From Roseitalea sp964606055 (GTDB lineage Bacteria > Pseudomonadota > Alphaproteobacteria > Rhizobiales > Rhizobiaceae), in assembly GCA_964606055.1 (NCBI GenBank), contig CAZSFA010000001.1, forward strand, positions 1 through 64,000: a DNA stretch of 64,000 nucleotides. The letters run 5' to 3'. The translations under genes were made by a program, and so were the position numbers. The notes below the pieces were generated by a model. That model was not told the origin of the DNA and ran no database searches. It saw only the letters and a list, made by a program, of their open reading frames with translations. Every line of letters starts with the position of its first letter. Positions within the stretch are counted from its first letter, which is position 1. Positions 1-8,084 of the stretch are shown here, piece after piece.

Positions 1-56
1 GCAGATGCCGCAACCGAAAGCGCGGTTGCCGCCAAAAGGAACTTGGCTTGTTTCAC
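1..56 (-). CDS. N-terminal fragment of a secreted protein, probably an ABC binding protein
   Basis: Only the first 18 codons lie in the window; the rest is beyond the left edge. A GTG start follows a strong GGGAGGA ribosome site 6 nt upstream. The peptide begins VKQAKFLLAATALSVAAS, a lysine followed by a hydrophobic alanine-rich stretch, which is the beginning of a signal peptide. The ATG 7 nt upstream is in another frame and gives no hydrophobic segment. The gene is divergent from a LacI-family regulator across a large palindrome, an arrangement typical of a sugar ABC-transporter operon starting with its periplasmic binding protein. The product class is inferred from context only. Confidence 0.5.
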   Translation of the reverse strand, partial: MKQAKFLLAATALSVAAS

Positions 57-70
57 GATTCATCCTCCCT

Positions 71-112
71 GAACTAAATCGTTATCGGAAGCCTACGATA
101 ACGATTTAGTTC
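71..112. promoter_or_regulatory. 17-bp perfect inverted repeat, candidate LacI-family operator
   Basis: The arms at 71-87 (GAACTAAATCGTTATCG) and 96-112 are perfect reverse complements separated by 8 nt. The repeat begins 15 nt upstream of the leftward GTG start and lies about 190 bp upstream of the LacI-family start at 302. Each arm carries a CG flanked by A/T, as LacI-family half operators do. Control of the divergent pair by the adjacent regulator is inferred. With no U-run and a position upstream of both genes, a terminator is unlikely. Confidence 0.7.
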
Positions 113-301
113 ACGCAATACCGGCATGGGCGTTGATTGGACTCAAAGCTGCAATTGGTGGTACAGCAGCGCGGGAAAGCCCCGAACGCGCACGCCAAGA
201 CGCGTTTTTTTTGCGCACGCGGAATTGACGCCGCCGGGAGCACGCGGCATCGGGCAAGACCCTGCGCCAACAAGAAGAAGACATGCGAGGGACGCGCATT
301 G

Positions 302-1345
302 GTGGTCAGGCAAACGGGCAAGACGACGCCGACGCGATCCCCCGACGGCACGGACAAGCCGACCCTGAAGACCATTGCGCAGTTGAGCGGCCTGGCTGTG
401 CCGACGGTATCGCGCGCGCTGCACGGCGCACCCGACATCGGCAAGGCAACGCGCGAGCGGGTCCGCCAGATCGCCAAGGACATCGGCTATGTGCCCAACC
501 GGGCCGGCGTGCGCCTGCGTACCGGCAAGACCCATGTCGTGTCGCTGGTTCTGTCGACCGAGCTTGATGCCATCCACCATACCACGCAGTTGACCGCCTC
601 GATCGCCGGCGGGCTGCGCGACACCCAGTACCACCTGATCGTCACGCCCTATTTCCCCGACGAGGACCCGATGCGCGCGGTCCGCTACATCGTCGAAACG
701 CGCTCCGCCGACGCGCTGATCCTCAACCAGATACAGCCCGAGGACCCGCGCATCGCCTACCTTCTCGAACGCGGCATTCCGTTCGCAACGCACGGTCGCA
801 CCGTCTGGGCCGACCGGCACTCCTATTTCGACTTCGACAACGAGGTCTATGGCCGGCTTGGCGCACAGACGCTGACCGGCAGGGGGCGCAGGCGGCTGAT
901 GCTGATCGCGCCGCCGCGCACCCAGATGTACACCCAGTTCATGATCGCCGGCATCGCCGGCGCCGCCGAGACTGCGGGCGCATCGTTCGAGGTGCTCGAA
1001 GGCGTGACCAGTGATGACACCGCAGCCGACATCGAAACGGTGCTCGGTGCCCGGCTGTCGTGGGAGCCGCGGATCGACGGCATCATCTGCGGATCGGTCA
1101 CCGCCGCCATCGGAGCGGTCTCGGCGATCGAAGCATCGGACATGACGGTGGGCGACGACATCGACCTGTTCGCCAAGGAACCGATGCCATTGCTCAAGCG
1201 CGTCCGCGCCTCGATCATGACCATGTCCGAGGACGTGGTGCAGGCGGGCCGGTTCCTCGCGCGCGCGGCAATCGCCGCCGCCGACGACCCCGATGCGCCG
1301 CCCATGCAGCAGCTTGCGGTGCCGACGACCGACGAGATCAACTGA
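302..1345 (+). CDS. LacI-family transcriptional regulator
   Basis: The protein (347 aa from this start) has a LacI-type DNA-binding helix-turn-helix near residues 20-45 (LKTIAQLSGLAVPTVSRALH), a hinge region, then a periplasmic-binding-protein-like effector domain. The frame is open from 137, but the extra residues there are arginine-rich and unlike the family. GTG at 302 is preferred because GAGGG lies 10 nt upstream and the helix-turn-helix then sits near the N-terminus. It probably controls the divergent leftward gene through the palindrome at 71-112. The effector is unknown. Confidence 0.85.
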   Translation: MVRQTGKTTPTRSPDGTDKPTLKTIAQLSGLAVPTVSRALHGAPDIGKATRERVRQIAKDIGYVPNRAGVRLRTGKTHVVSLVLSTELDAIHHTTQLTASIAGGLRDTQYHLIVTPYFPDEDPMRAVRYIVETRSADALILNQIQPEDPRIAYLLERGIPFATHGRTVWADRHSYFDFDNEVYGRLGAQTLTGRGRRRLMLIAPPRTQMYTQFMIAGIAGAAETAGASFEVLEGVTSDDTAADIETVLGARLSWEPRIDGIICGSVTAAIGAVSAIEASDMTVGDDIDLFAKEPMPLLKRVRASIMTMSEDVVQAGRFLARAAIAAADDPDAPPMQQLAVPTTDEIN

Positions 1346-1364
1346 GCCCGGTCAATGCCCGGCC

Positions 1365-1388
1365 AGCGCCGGCATGATGACCGGCGCT
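1365..1388. terminator. Stem-loop between convergent genes
   Basis: Perfect 8-bp stem AGCGCCGG / CCGGCGCT with an 8-nt loop, between the stop of the LacI gene and the stop of the leftward SMP-30 gene. There is no U-run, so it may be a bidirectional transcript-end hairpin rather than a classical intrinsic terminator. Confidence 0.45.
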
Positions 1389-1395
1389 CGTCGGA

Positions 1396-2304
1396 TTACC
1401 CCGGGATCATCGGCTTGGCGCGCGTCAATGTCTCGATCGCATAGACCGACGTGCAGGCCGTGATGAAGAGCGTGCGCCCGTCAGGCCCGCCAAAGCAGAA
1501 GTTCGTCGACTTCTCGGGCGTGGCGATACGCCCGATGAAGGCGCCATCGGTCGACAACACATGCACCCCGCCCGGCCCGTTGCAGAAGATGCGGCCGTCA
1601 AGATCGGTCTTCATGCCGTCGGGCACGCCTTCGCCCTCGCCCGAAATGGTGGCCCACACATCGCCACCCGAAAGGCGTCCGTCCTCGGCGACATCGAAGC
1701 AGCGGATGGTCGGCCCCCAACTGTCGTTGACGAACAGGCGACGCTCGTCATTGGAAAGGCACAGTCCGTTGGGCTGCTGGAAATCGTCGCACACCAGAAC
1801 CGGTTCGCCATTGCCGTCGGGATCGATCCGGAAGACGCCCTGAAACGGCAGTTCCTGCTCCCGCACGAGCCCCAGATCCTCGCGGATACGGCCAAACGAC
1901 GGGTCGGTGAACCAGAGCCGGCCCCGGCTGTCGCAGATCACGTCATTGGGCGAGTTCAGCTCCCGGCCCTGGTAACGCGCGGCGAGCACCGTGACGCGCT
2001 TGCCGCCATGGTCGTGGATGACCAGATGCGAAGAGGCATGCTCGCAACTGACGATGCGGCCCTGCCCGTCAAAGCAGTTGCCGTTGGCCTGATTGGACGG
2101 GTGGCGGAACGTCGTGATGCCGTCGGCCTGGCTCCATCGGTACTGGATGCTTTCGGCAATGTCGGAAAAGACCAGCCAATGGCCGGTCGGATGCCAGATC
2201 GGCCCTTCGGTAAAAGTGAACCCACCGGCCACCTTCGTGAGCGCGGCGCCCGGCGCCAGGACGCCCTCAATCGCGTCCTGCTCGGCCGTTGCATTATTCA
2301 GCAT
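1396..2304 (-). CDS. SMP-30/gluconolactonase-family lactonase
   Basis: The 302-aa protein is a six-bladed beta-propeller of the SMP-30/gluconolaconase/LRE family. Visible family features are TFTEGPIWHP near the N-terminus (the metal-ligand Glu), an ELNSPNDVICDSRGRLWFTD segment, FQQPNGLCLSNDERRLFVND (metal-ligand Asn) and VPDGMKTDLDGRIF (metal-ligand Asp). Members hydrolyse sugar lactones or related esters with a divalent metal. ATG at 2304 is used because GGAG lies 8 nt upstream; a TTG one codon earlier is less likely. It overlaps the end of the upstream hydrolase by 11 nt and is the last gene of the Liv-type transporter operon, so it probably acts on the imported compound or its product. Confidence 0.85.
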   Translation of the reverse strand: MLNNATAEQDAIEGVLAPGAALTKVAGGFTFTEGPIWHPTGHWLVFSDIAESIQYRWSQADGITTFRHPSNQANGNCFDGQGRIVSCEHASSHLVIHDHGGKRVTVLAARYQGRELNSPNDVICDSRGRLWFTDPSFGRIREDLGLVREQELPFQGVFRIDPDGNGEPVLVCDDFQQPNGLCLSNDERRLFVNDSWGPTIRCFDVAEDGRLSGGDVWATISGEGEGVPDGMKTDLDGRIFCNGPGGVHVLSTDGAFIGRIATPEKSTNFCFGGPDGRTLFITACTSVYAIETLTRAKPMIPG

Positions 2305-3122
2305 CAATGGTCTCCATTAGGCTCGCCAGCACCGGTCCGGGTGCCGCGCTCAAATCAAAAACATCCGGGGCAATTTCGGGGTAGATCCGCCGGATCAGCG
2401 GGTCGTGGGCGGGCAAGATGCGGCCCAGGTCGCCATCGGCTTGCTGCCAGGCCCATTGGTAGCCGGACACCATGCGCTTTGGCTGCGAAACGATATGAAA
2501 GATCGGCCGGCGTAGCACCGACTCGTAGTAGTGCGCGACATCGGAAGCCAGAACCAGCGCGCCGCGCGACGTCTCGACCGTCAGGGCCATCAGGCCATCG
2601 GCATGACCGCCGATGAGATGCCCGGTCGCGCCGGCGGCAATCGGCGCGGTGCCCTGGTGCACGATGGCGCGCCCCTCATGAACCAGTTCCACCATGCGCG
2701 TGATGTGCGCGGTCGTATAGGGCATGCCAAGTGTCGGATTGGCCATCATCGGCCCGGTGGCAAATGCCAGTTCGGCCGCCTGCACATGAACGACGGCGTT
2801 CGGAAACGCCTCAAGACATCCCGCGTGGTCGAAATGAAGATGGGTGATGACCAGCGTTTCGACGCCGGCGGGATCGATGCCGATGCCGGCCAGCATGTCG
2901 GCTGGCTCGCGCAGGATCGGCCGTCCGCGGCGCCGGCCTTCCGCGTCGTCCATGCCGGTGTCGACAACGATGACGGCGTCGTTCCGTCTCAAAACCCAGA
3001 AGTAGAAGTCCATCGGGTGCGGCGCGTCGGGATCGGTCGCCATGATGAAGCTGTCGCGCCGCGTGCGGGCAGTGTTCTCGGCATAGCGCAGCGCCAGAAT
3101 CTGCCAGTTGCCGCCGGGTGCC
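2294..3122 (-). CDS. MBL-fold hydrolase (lactonase-like), 5' end interrupted by the assembly gap
   Basis: Metallo-beta-lactamase-fold hydrolase similar to the AttM/AiiA N-acyl-homoserine lactonase group. The zinc motif HLHFDHAG is visible, with further histidines and aspartates in GGHADG and LASDVAHYYE. The first ATG inside the contig (3043) is not the start: the frame stays open upstream and encodes GGNWQILALRYAENTA, typical N-terminal sequence of this family, up to the N run. The start therefore lies at or beyond the gap; an ATG at 3234-3236 on the other side fits. It follows LivF in the same operon and precedes the SMP-30 lactonase. Substrate unknown. Confidence 0.85.
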
Positions 3123-3222
3123 NNNNNNNNNNNNNNNNNNNNNNNNNNNNNNNNNNNNNNNNNNNNNNNNNNNNNNNNNNNNNNNNNNNNNNNNNNNNNN
3201 NNNNNNNNNNNNNNNNNNNNNN
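3123..3222. other. Assembly gap (100 N)
   Basis: Exactly 100 unknown bases, the conventional length for a scaffold gap of unknown size. It interrupts the start of the MBL-fold hydrolase gene. The sequences on its two sides look like two versions of the same dozen bases, so the true gap may be zero. Confidence 0.95.
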
Positions 3223-3250
3223 TCGCCTGGTGCCATGTCGCCGGGCGGGC

Positions 3251-3949
3251 TCATACGGTCAGGTATCGCTTCTGAAGGGCCTCGTCGCCCCGCACGTCGG
3301 CCGCAGTTCCCGAGAACCGGACCTGACCTTTCTCGAGGATGTAGACACGATCGGCCAGATCGAGAACGAAATCGAGGTTCTGCTCGGCCAGCACGATCGA
3401 AAGCCCCTGGTCGCGCAGCGCCTTGACCTGGTTGAAGACATCGCGAACCACCAGCGGCGCGAGCCCCTCGGACGGCTCGTCGAGCAGCAGGAGCGTGGGG
3501 TTGTTCATCAGGCTGCGCGCGATGGTCAGCATCTGCTGCTGGCCGCCGGACAGGTAGCCACCCTTGCGCTCCATCAACGCGGTCAGATCGGGAAAAAGGC
3601 CGCACACCTTGTCGATCGACCAGCCATCGGCGGTGGCGCGCGTGCTTGCGACATCGAGGTTTTCCCAGACCGTCAGTTCGGGGAAGATGCGGCGGTCCTC
3701 GGGCACCCACGAAAGACCGAGCTTGTTGATGTCGTTGGTGGGCAGGCGCGTCACGTCCTGGCCCCTGAAGCGAACCGAGCCGGAGGTCGGCCGGGTCAGG
3801 CCCATGATCGAGCGAAACGTCGTCGACTTGCCGACACCGTTGCGCCCCATCAGCGCAACCACCTCTCCCTCGTTCACGTCCAGCGAAACGCCGAACAGGA
3901 TCTGCGACTTGCCGTAGGCGGTGTGGATGGCATCGACTTCAAGCAGCAT
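3251..3949 (-). CDS. livF: Branched-chain-type ABC transporter ATPase (LivF-like)
   Basis: The 232-aa cytoplasmic ATPase powers the Liv-type importer. Walker A GRNGVGKST is at residues 35-43, the signature LSGGQ at 133-137, and Walker B LLLLDEP at 153-159. MLLEVDAIHTAYG is the usual LivF beginning, so the start is placed there rather than 13 codons upstream. It overlaps the end of livG by 11 nt. This is the fifth gene of an operon read leftward from 7843. The family name is secure; the substrate need not be an amino acid, because two hydrolase genes follow. Confidence 0.9.
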   Translation of the reverse strand: MLLEVDAIHTAYGKSQILFGVSLDVNEGEVVALMGRNGVGKSTTFRSIMGLTRPTSGSVRFRGQDVTRLPTNDINKLGLSWVPEDRRIFPELTVWENLDVASTRATADGWSIDKVCGLFPDLTALMERKGGYLSGGQQQMLTIARSLMNNPTLLLLDEPSEGLAPLVVRDVFNQVKALRDQGLSIVLAEQNLDFVLDLADRVYILEKGQVRFSGTAADVRGDEALQKRYLTV

Positions 3950-4691
3950 GCGCGCCCCCGCCCAGATAGACGCGCTGAACGTCGTCATTGTCCCGCACCG
4001 CTTGCGGATCGCCGGTGGCGAGCGGCGTGCCCTGCACGAGCACGGTCAGCGTCTGCGCGATTGCGAACACGAACTCCATGTCGTGCTCGGTGAACAGGAG
4101 CGTCAGCTTCCGGTCCTCCTGGATGCGCACGATCAGATCGAGAATGTCCATGGTTTCGCCCGGCGACATGCCCGCCGTCGGTTCGTCGAGCAGCAGGATC
4201 TTGGGATCCGTTGCAAGCGCCAGCGCCAATTCGAGCTGTTTCTGCTTGCCATAGGCCAGGGTGCCGGCGATCCGGTGCCCTTCGTCCTCAAGGCCGACCG
4301 CTTCAAGCACCGCGTCGCTCTCATCGCGAAACAGGCGCGCGCCCGGCGTGATCAGGTCGAAGAATCGCCGGTGATGGGCAAGCAACGCGGCCTGCACGTT
4401 GTCGAACGTGGTCAGGTCGGGAAACACGTTCACGCGCTGGAACGAGCGCCCAAGCCCCTTGCGCACGAGCGTGTGCGGCGCAACGCCCGTGATGTCCTGA
4501 CCATCGAGTTCCACCCTGCCCGTCGTCGGCTTGAGGTAGCCGGAGATGACGTTGAACAGCGTCGACTTGCCGGCGCCATTGGGGCCGATCACCGCGTGAC
4601 GCGAGCCCACCTGCACATCGACCGCGACGTCGGACAGCGCCAGAAAACCGTCGAAGTCCTTAGACAGGTCGTTGATCCGCAGCACGGTCAT
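3939..4691 (-). CDS. livG: Branched-chain-type ABC transporter ATPase (LivG-like)
   Basis: This 250-aa ATPase is the partner of LivF. Walker A GPNGAGKST is at residues 36-44. The signature region is LAYGKQKQLE, where LivG proteins have YG in place of SG. Walker B is ILLLDEPTAGM. AAAGGGG sits immediately upstream of the ATG. The gene overlaps the end of livM by 32 nt and the start of livF by 11 nt, so all three are translationally coupled. Confidence 0.9.
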   Translation of the reverse strand: MTVLRINDLSKDFDGFLALSDVAVDVQVGSRHAVIGPNGAGKSTLFNVISGYLKPTTGRVELDGQDITGVAPHTLVRKGLGRSFQRVNVFPDLTTFDNVQAALLAHHRRFFDLITPGARLFRDESDAVLEAVGLEDEGHRIAGTLAYGKQKQLELALALATDPKILLLDEPTAGMSPGETMDILDLIVRIQEDRKLTLLFTEHDMEFVFAIAQTLTVLVQGTPLATGDPQAVRDNDDVQRVYLGGGAHAA

Positions 4692-5634
4692 CCCCTTTCA
4701 TCGTATCGGTCGCTTCGGTCTCCGGCTTGCGCTGGAACAGGCCGATCAGGCCATTGGGAAGGAAGAACAGCACGAGCAGCAGGATGATGCCCAGCACGGT
4801 CGGCCAGTACTCGGTGAACTCGGTGATCAGCCGGTCGAGCAGGATCAGCACCGCCGCGCCGAGCGCGGGACCGAAAAACGAACCCACACCGCCAAGGATG
4901 CTCATGATGAGCACCTCGGCGGACTTGGTCCACCAGGCGCTTTCGACGAACACAGAGCGGTTGAAGAGCGCAAACAGCGCGCCCGCAACGCCCGTGAAGG
5001 TTCCCGACAGCACGAAGGTGACCAGACGCACCCGGCGCACATTGATCCCGACGAACTCGGCCCGCTGCGCGTTCTCCTTGGTCGCCCGCAGAACGCGTCC
5101 GAACGCCGAATGCGTGATCATCCACAACAGGCCACCGCAGACGAGCGTCGTCGCCAGAGCGAAGTAGTAGAAGTTGGTCGGCTCGGTCAGCCATTGCGGC
5201 ACGGCGATGCCGACGAAGCCCTCATCGCCGCCCGTCACCGGCTGCCACTTGAAGGCGATCGCCCAGACCAGTTGCGAGAAGGCCAGCGTCAGCATGGCGA
5301 AGTAGATCTCTGTCAGCCGCACGCAGAAATAGCCGATCACCACGGCCGCAAGCGACGAAAGCGCGATCGCGGCAAGGAATGCCGGCACGAACGGCCACGA
5401 ATAGGTCGTCAGCAGGACGGCGACGCCGTAGGAGGCGATGGCGAAATACGCCGCATGGCCGAATGAGACCAGACCGCCCTGTCCCAGCATCAGGTTGAAC
5501 GCGAGCGCGAAGATGATGAAGATCAGGATCTCGGCGCCCAGATAGACCGCGTAGGGTCCGAACACGAGCGGGACCAGCGCGAACCCTGCCGTCACCGCGA
5601 CGACCAGCGGAAAGACCATTTTGTCGGTGATCAT
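4660..5634 (-). CDS. livM: Branched-chain-type ABC transporter permease (LivM-like)
   Basis: The 324-aa inner-membrane permease has many hydrophobic segments and the LivM hallmark FNLMLGQGGLVSFGHAAYFA. A cytoplasmic-loop motif matching the family (TKENAQRAEFVGINVRRVRL) follows. The start MITDKMVFPL overlaps the livH stop as ATGA. The frame is also open farther upstream, but that sequence is the shadow of livH and is not a fusion. It pairs with LivH to form the membrane channel. Confidence 0.9.
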   Translation of the reverse strand: MITDKMVFPLVVAVTAGFALVPLVFGPYAVYLGAEILIFIIFALAFNLMLGQGGLVSFGHAAYFAIASYGVAVLLTTYSWPFVPAFLAAIALSSLAAVVIGYFCVRLTEIYFAMLTLAFSQLVWAIAFKWQPVTGGDEGFVGIAVPQWLTEPTNFYYFALATTLVCGGLLWMITHSAFGRVLRATKENAQRAEFVGINVRRVRLVTFVLSGTFTGVAGALFALFNRSVFVESAWWTKSAEVLIMSILGGVGSFFGPALGAAVLILLDRLITEFTEYWPTVLGIILLLVLFFLPNGLIGLFQRKPETEATDTMKGDDRAADQRPV

Positions 5635-6524
5635 CGTGCTTCCTCGCGACCCAGCAGGCCCCATGGCCGAAACAGGAGGATGCCGATCATCATCAGGTAG
5701 ATCAGAACCAGCTCCAGTTCCGGAACCAGAACCGTTCCGAATGCGGTGATCATGCCCAGGATCACCGCGCCCAGAAACGCGCCCCAAAGGCTGCCCAGCC
5801 CGCCAATGATGACGATGATGAAGGTGCGCACGATGATGTCGGCATCCATGCCCGGATAGAGCGACCGGTCGGCCGCTGCGAGCGCGCCGCCGACCCCGGC
5901 AAGCGCGGCGCCGAGAACGAACACCGACGCGTAGATCGTCGGCACATGCACGCCGAGCGCCGACAGCATTTCCCGATCCATGCGCGCGGCACGCGTCAAC
6001 CTGCCCCATCGCGTCCGCGACACCAGCCACCAAAGGCCGACAGCGACGACCACCCCGACCACACACAGGAACAGCCTGTAGCGCGGATAGAACGTCACCC
6101 CCAGATCGGCCGCGCCGCGCAGGCTGTCGGGGTGCGAAATCGTCAGGATGTCGGTGCCCCAGAGCACCTTGACCGCATCGTTGATGAGCAGCACCAGCGC
6201 GAAGGTGAACAAGAGCTGGTAGTACTCCTCGCGTCCGTAGAGCTTGTTGAGCATGGTGCGCTCGATCAACAGCGCCAGACCGGCCAGGACCAGTCCCGCC
6301 GCGATCGCGCCCATCCACAACGCGCCGGGCACGTCTTCCAGCCACACCTCGGCAACCTGCCAGGCGACGTAGCCGCCCAGCATGAAAAAGGCGCCATGGG
6401 CGAAGTTCAGGACGCGCAGGACGCCCAGGATCAGGGTCAGCCCGGCGGCGATGATGAACAGCACCATCGCGATCGAAAAACCGTTCAGCACGGTCATCGT
6501 CAGGAACATCGGGTTGGAAAGCAT
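5631..6524 (-). CDS. livH: Branched-chain-type ABC transporter permease (LivH-like)
   Basis: The 297-aa inner-membrane permease carries the LivH hallmarks LRVLNFAHGAFFMLGGYVA near the N-terminus and a GALAAADRSLYPGM segment in its second half. The start is set at MLSNPMFLTM; a TTG 19 codons upstream would add a non-hydrophobic arginine-rich stretch. Ribosome binding is weak at either start. It follows the binding-protein gene after a stem-loop and overlaps livM by 4 nt. Confidence 0.88.
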   Translation of the reverse strand: MLSNPMFLTMTVLNGFSIAMVLFIIAAGLTLILGVLRVLNFAHGAFFMLGGYVAWQVAEVWLEDVPGALWMGAIAAGLVLAGLALLIERTMLNKLYGREEYYQLLFTFALVLLINDAVKVLWGTDILTISHPDSLRGAADLGVTFYPRYRLFLCVVGVVVAVGLWWLVSRTRWGRLTRAARMDREMLSALGVHVPTIYASVFVLGAALAGVGGALAAADRSLYPGMDADIIVRTFIIVIIGGLGSLWGAFLGAVILGMITAFGTVLVPELELVLIYLMMIGILLFRPWGLLGREEAR

Positions 6525-6607
6525 GCGGTGGGTCCGAAGCGGTCCGACCAAGCCGCCCGTGGCGGGCGACGGTCGGATCAAGGATGGCGGGCGGCGGGCA
6601 TCGGGAG

Positions 6608-6635
6608 CGCCCGGCCTTCCGAAAAAGGCCGGGCG
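6608..6635 (-). terminator. Intercistronic stem-loop after the Liv binding-protein gene
   Basis: A perfect 11-bp stem, CGCCCGGCCTT at 6608-6618 paired with 6625-6635, has a 6-nt loop. It lies just past the binding-protein stop and before livH on the leftward transcript. Such hairpins typically attenuate read-through or protect the upstream message so the binding protein outnumbers the permeases. A U-run is absent, so complete termination is unlikely. Confidence 0.7.
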
Positions 6636-6646
6636 TCCCGTGCGGA

Positions 6647-7843
6647 TCAGTCCATGATGTCGTCGGCCGGGATGTACTCGATCGGCGACATGACGGGCGC
6701 ATCGTAGCCATCCATGTCAGAGTCGGCGATCTGTCCCCAGAACGTGCCCCGGTTGGCCTGTTGATCCGATGCGCGCATGGTGAGCGGCCCCGAAATGGAC
6801 TCGATCGTCAGGCCCTTGAGCGCGTCCGACACCGCGGCCGACTGCGTCGAGCCGGCCGCCTTGACCGCTTCCGCGATGAACTGCATCGCCACCCAGCCGG
6901 TCGCATGAAAGCCGTCGGGCTGCTCGCCGATCTGCGCCTCGATGGCCGCCAGATACTCGTTGTGCGCGTCCGACCGCGGATAGTACCAGACCTCGACCGA
7001 GTTGCCCCAGATGCCGCGGGGCATGTCGTCGCCCATGGCTTCCAGGAAGCGGGTCGAGCCCAGCGCGCCCGCCGAAACGAACTCGAAACGGTCGAAAAAG
7101 CCGAACGCTTCGGCCTGCTTGGCAAAGTTCGGGAACACGCCCGCCCAGACGCCCGAGAACACGCCATCGCAGTTCGAGCCGAGCAACTGCGTGATGAACG
7201 GCGAATAATCGTCGGTGTTGGCCGCCGGCCAGACCTGCGTGACGATCTCGGCGTCCGGCCGGATCTCGGTCAGATGCTCCTCGAACGCCGAGCCCAGATC
7301 ATGTCCGTACGAATAGTCGAGCAGGATCGTGCACACCGTGTCCCATCCGAGGCGGTCGGCCAGGATCGCCGCCGACTTGCCTTCCGACGATGTGTTGTCG
7401 GCGGCCCGGAATACGAAGGGGTGGATGTTCTCCTCGTTGGTCAGCTGGACCGTCTTTGGAATGCCGGCGACATACAGAACCTCTTCCTGACGTGCGACCT
7501 CCGAAATCGCCAGCGCTTCAGCCGACGATACGCCGCCGATCAGGAAGTCGACATTGTTGAGCGTCACCAGATCCCGCGCGGCAGCCGTTGCGACCGAAGG
7601 ATTGCACTGGCTGTCGCGATGCACCGTCTCGATCGTGCGGCCGAGCAGTCCGCCGGCGGCATTGGTCGCCGATACGAACGCTTCATGGCCTTCGAGCGCG
7701 CGCGTGCCCGCCGTTGCGCAACCACCCGTCGTCGGCAGCAGCACGCCGATGCGGATCGGCTCATCCTGTGCCGCGACCGGTGTGACGGCCATTGGACCGG
7801 CGACCAGCGCCACCGCCGCAACACCGCTGAGATATCTACCCAT
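6647..7843 (-). CDS. Liv-type periplasmic substrate-binding protein
   Basis: This 398-aa protein delivers substrate to LivHM. A signal peptide (MGRYLSGVAAVALVAG, cleavage near VAA-QD) is followed by the type I periplasmic binding fold: IRIGVLLPTTG, then ALEGHEAFVSATNAAGGLLG and FLIGGVSSAEALA. The start at 7843 has GGAGGA 7 nt upstream; the longer frame upstream is not a signal peptide. This is the first gene of the leftward transporter operon. The sequence is closest in style to the urea/amide and branched-chain group, but the ligand cannot be read from it. Confidence 0.88.
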   Translation of the reverse strand: MGRYLSGVAAVALVAGPMAVTPVAAQDEPIRIGVLLPTTGGCATAGTRALEGHEAFVSATNAAGGLLGRTIETVHRDSQCNPSVATAAARDLVTLNNVDFLIGGVSSAEALAISEVARQEEVLYVAGIPKTVQLTNEENIHPFVFRAADNTSSEGKSAAILADRLGWDTVCTILLDYSYGHDLGSAFEEHLTEIRPDAEIVTQVWPAANTDDYSPFITQLLGSNCDGVFSGVWAGVFPNFAKQAEAFGFFDRFEFVSAGALGSTRFLEAMGDDMPRGIWGNSVEVWYYPRSDAHNEYLAAIEAQIGEQPDGFHATGWVAMQFIAEAVKAAGSTQSAAVSDALKGLTIESISGPLTMRASDQQANRGTFWGQIADSDMDGYDAPVMSPIEYIPADDIMD

Positions 7844-7944
7844 TGCATCCTCCCATGGCGGGCGCGCTCCAAGGCCGGACGGCGCCCTGCTGATTGTCTG
7901 TCTCCCATCGGCCGACCGCATGGCATGCGCCGGATCAGGCCAAT

Positions 7945-7964
7945 TTCTGCACTCGTGTGCAGAA
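7945..7964. promoter_or_regulatory. 20-bp palindrome, candidate operator of the Liv-type operon
   Basis: TTCTGCACTCGTGTGCAGAA has perfect 8-bp arms around TCGT. It sits about 100 bp upstream of the leftward binding-protein start and 120 bp upstream of the rightward LacI-family gene. A central CG-containing palindrome next to a LacI-family gene is the usual arrangement for that family's operator. The binding partner is inferred. Confidence 0.65.
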
Positions 7965-8084
7965 TTCATAGCATGGCACTTGACTTCGATCGGTCAAGAC
8001 CGAAGATGAAAAAAAACGCGCAACGCACCGGACAGGGGCAGAAGAACGGGATGAAGTGCTGATGATTGGCGAGCAGTTCGCACC

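Noticed and set aside
137..301. 55-codon N-terminal extension of the first LacI-family protein
   Set aside because: It has no ribosome site and reads as basic, low-complexity sequence; GTG 302 fits the family's usual N-terminus.
4660..6711. A single long frame that could be read as a LivH-LivM fusion
   Set aside because: The upstream part is an arginine-rich shadow of livH in another frame; the real livM starts at 5634 with an ATGA overlap, and livH is a complete separate gene.
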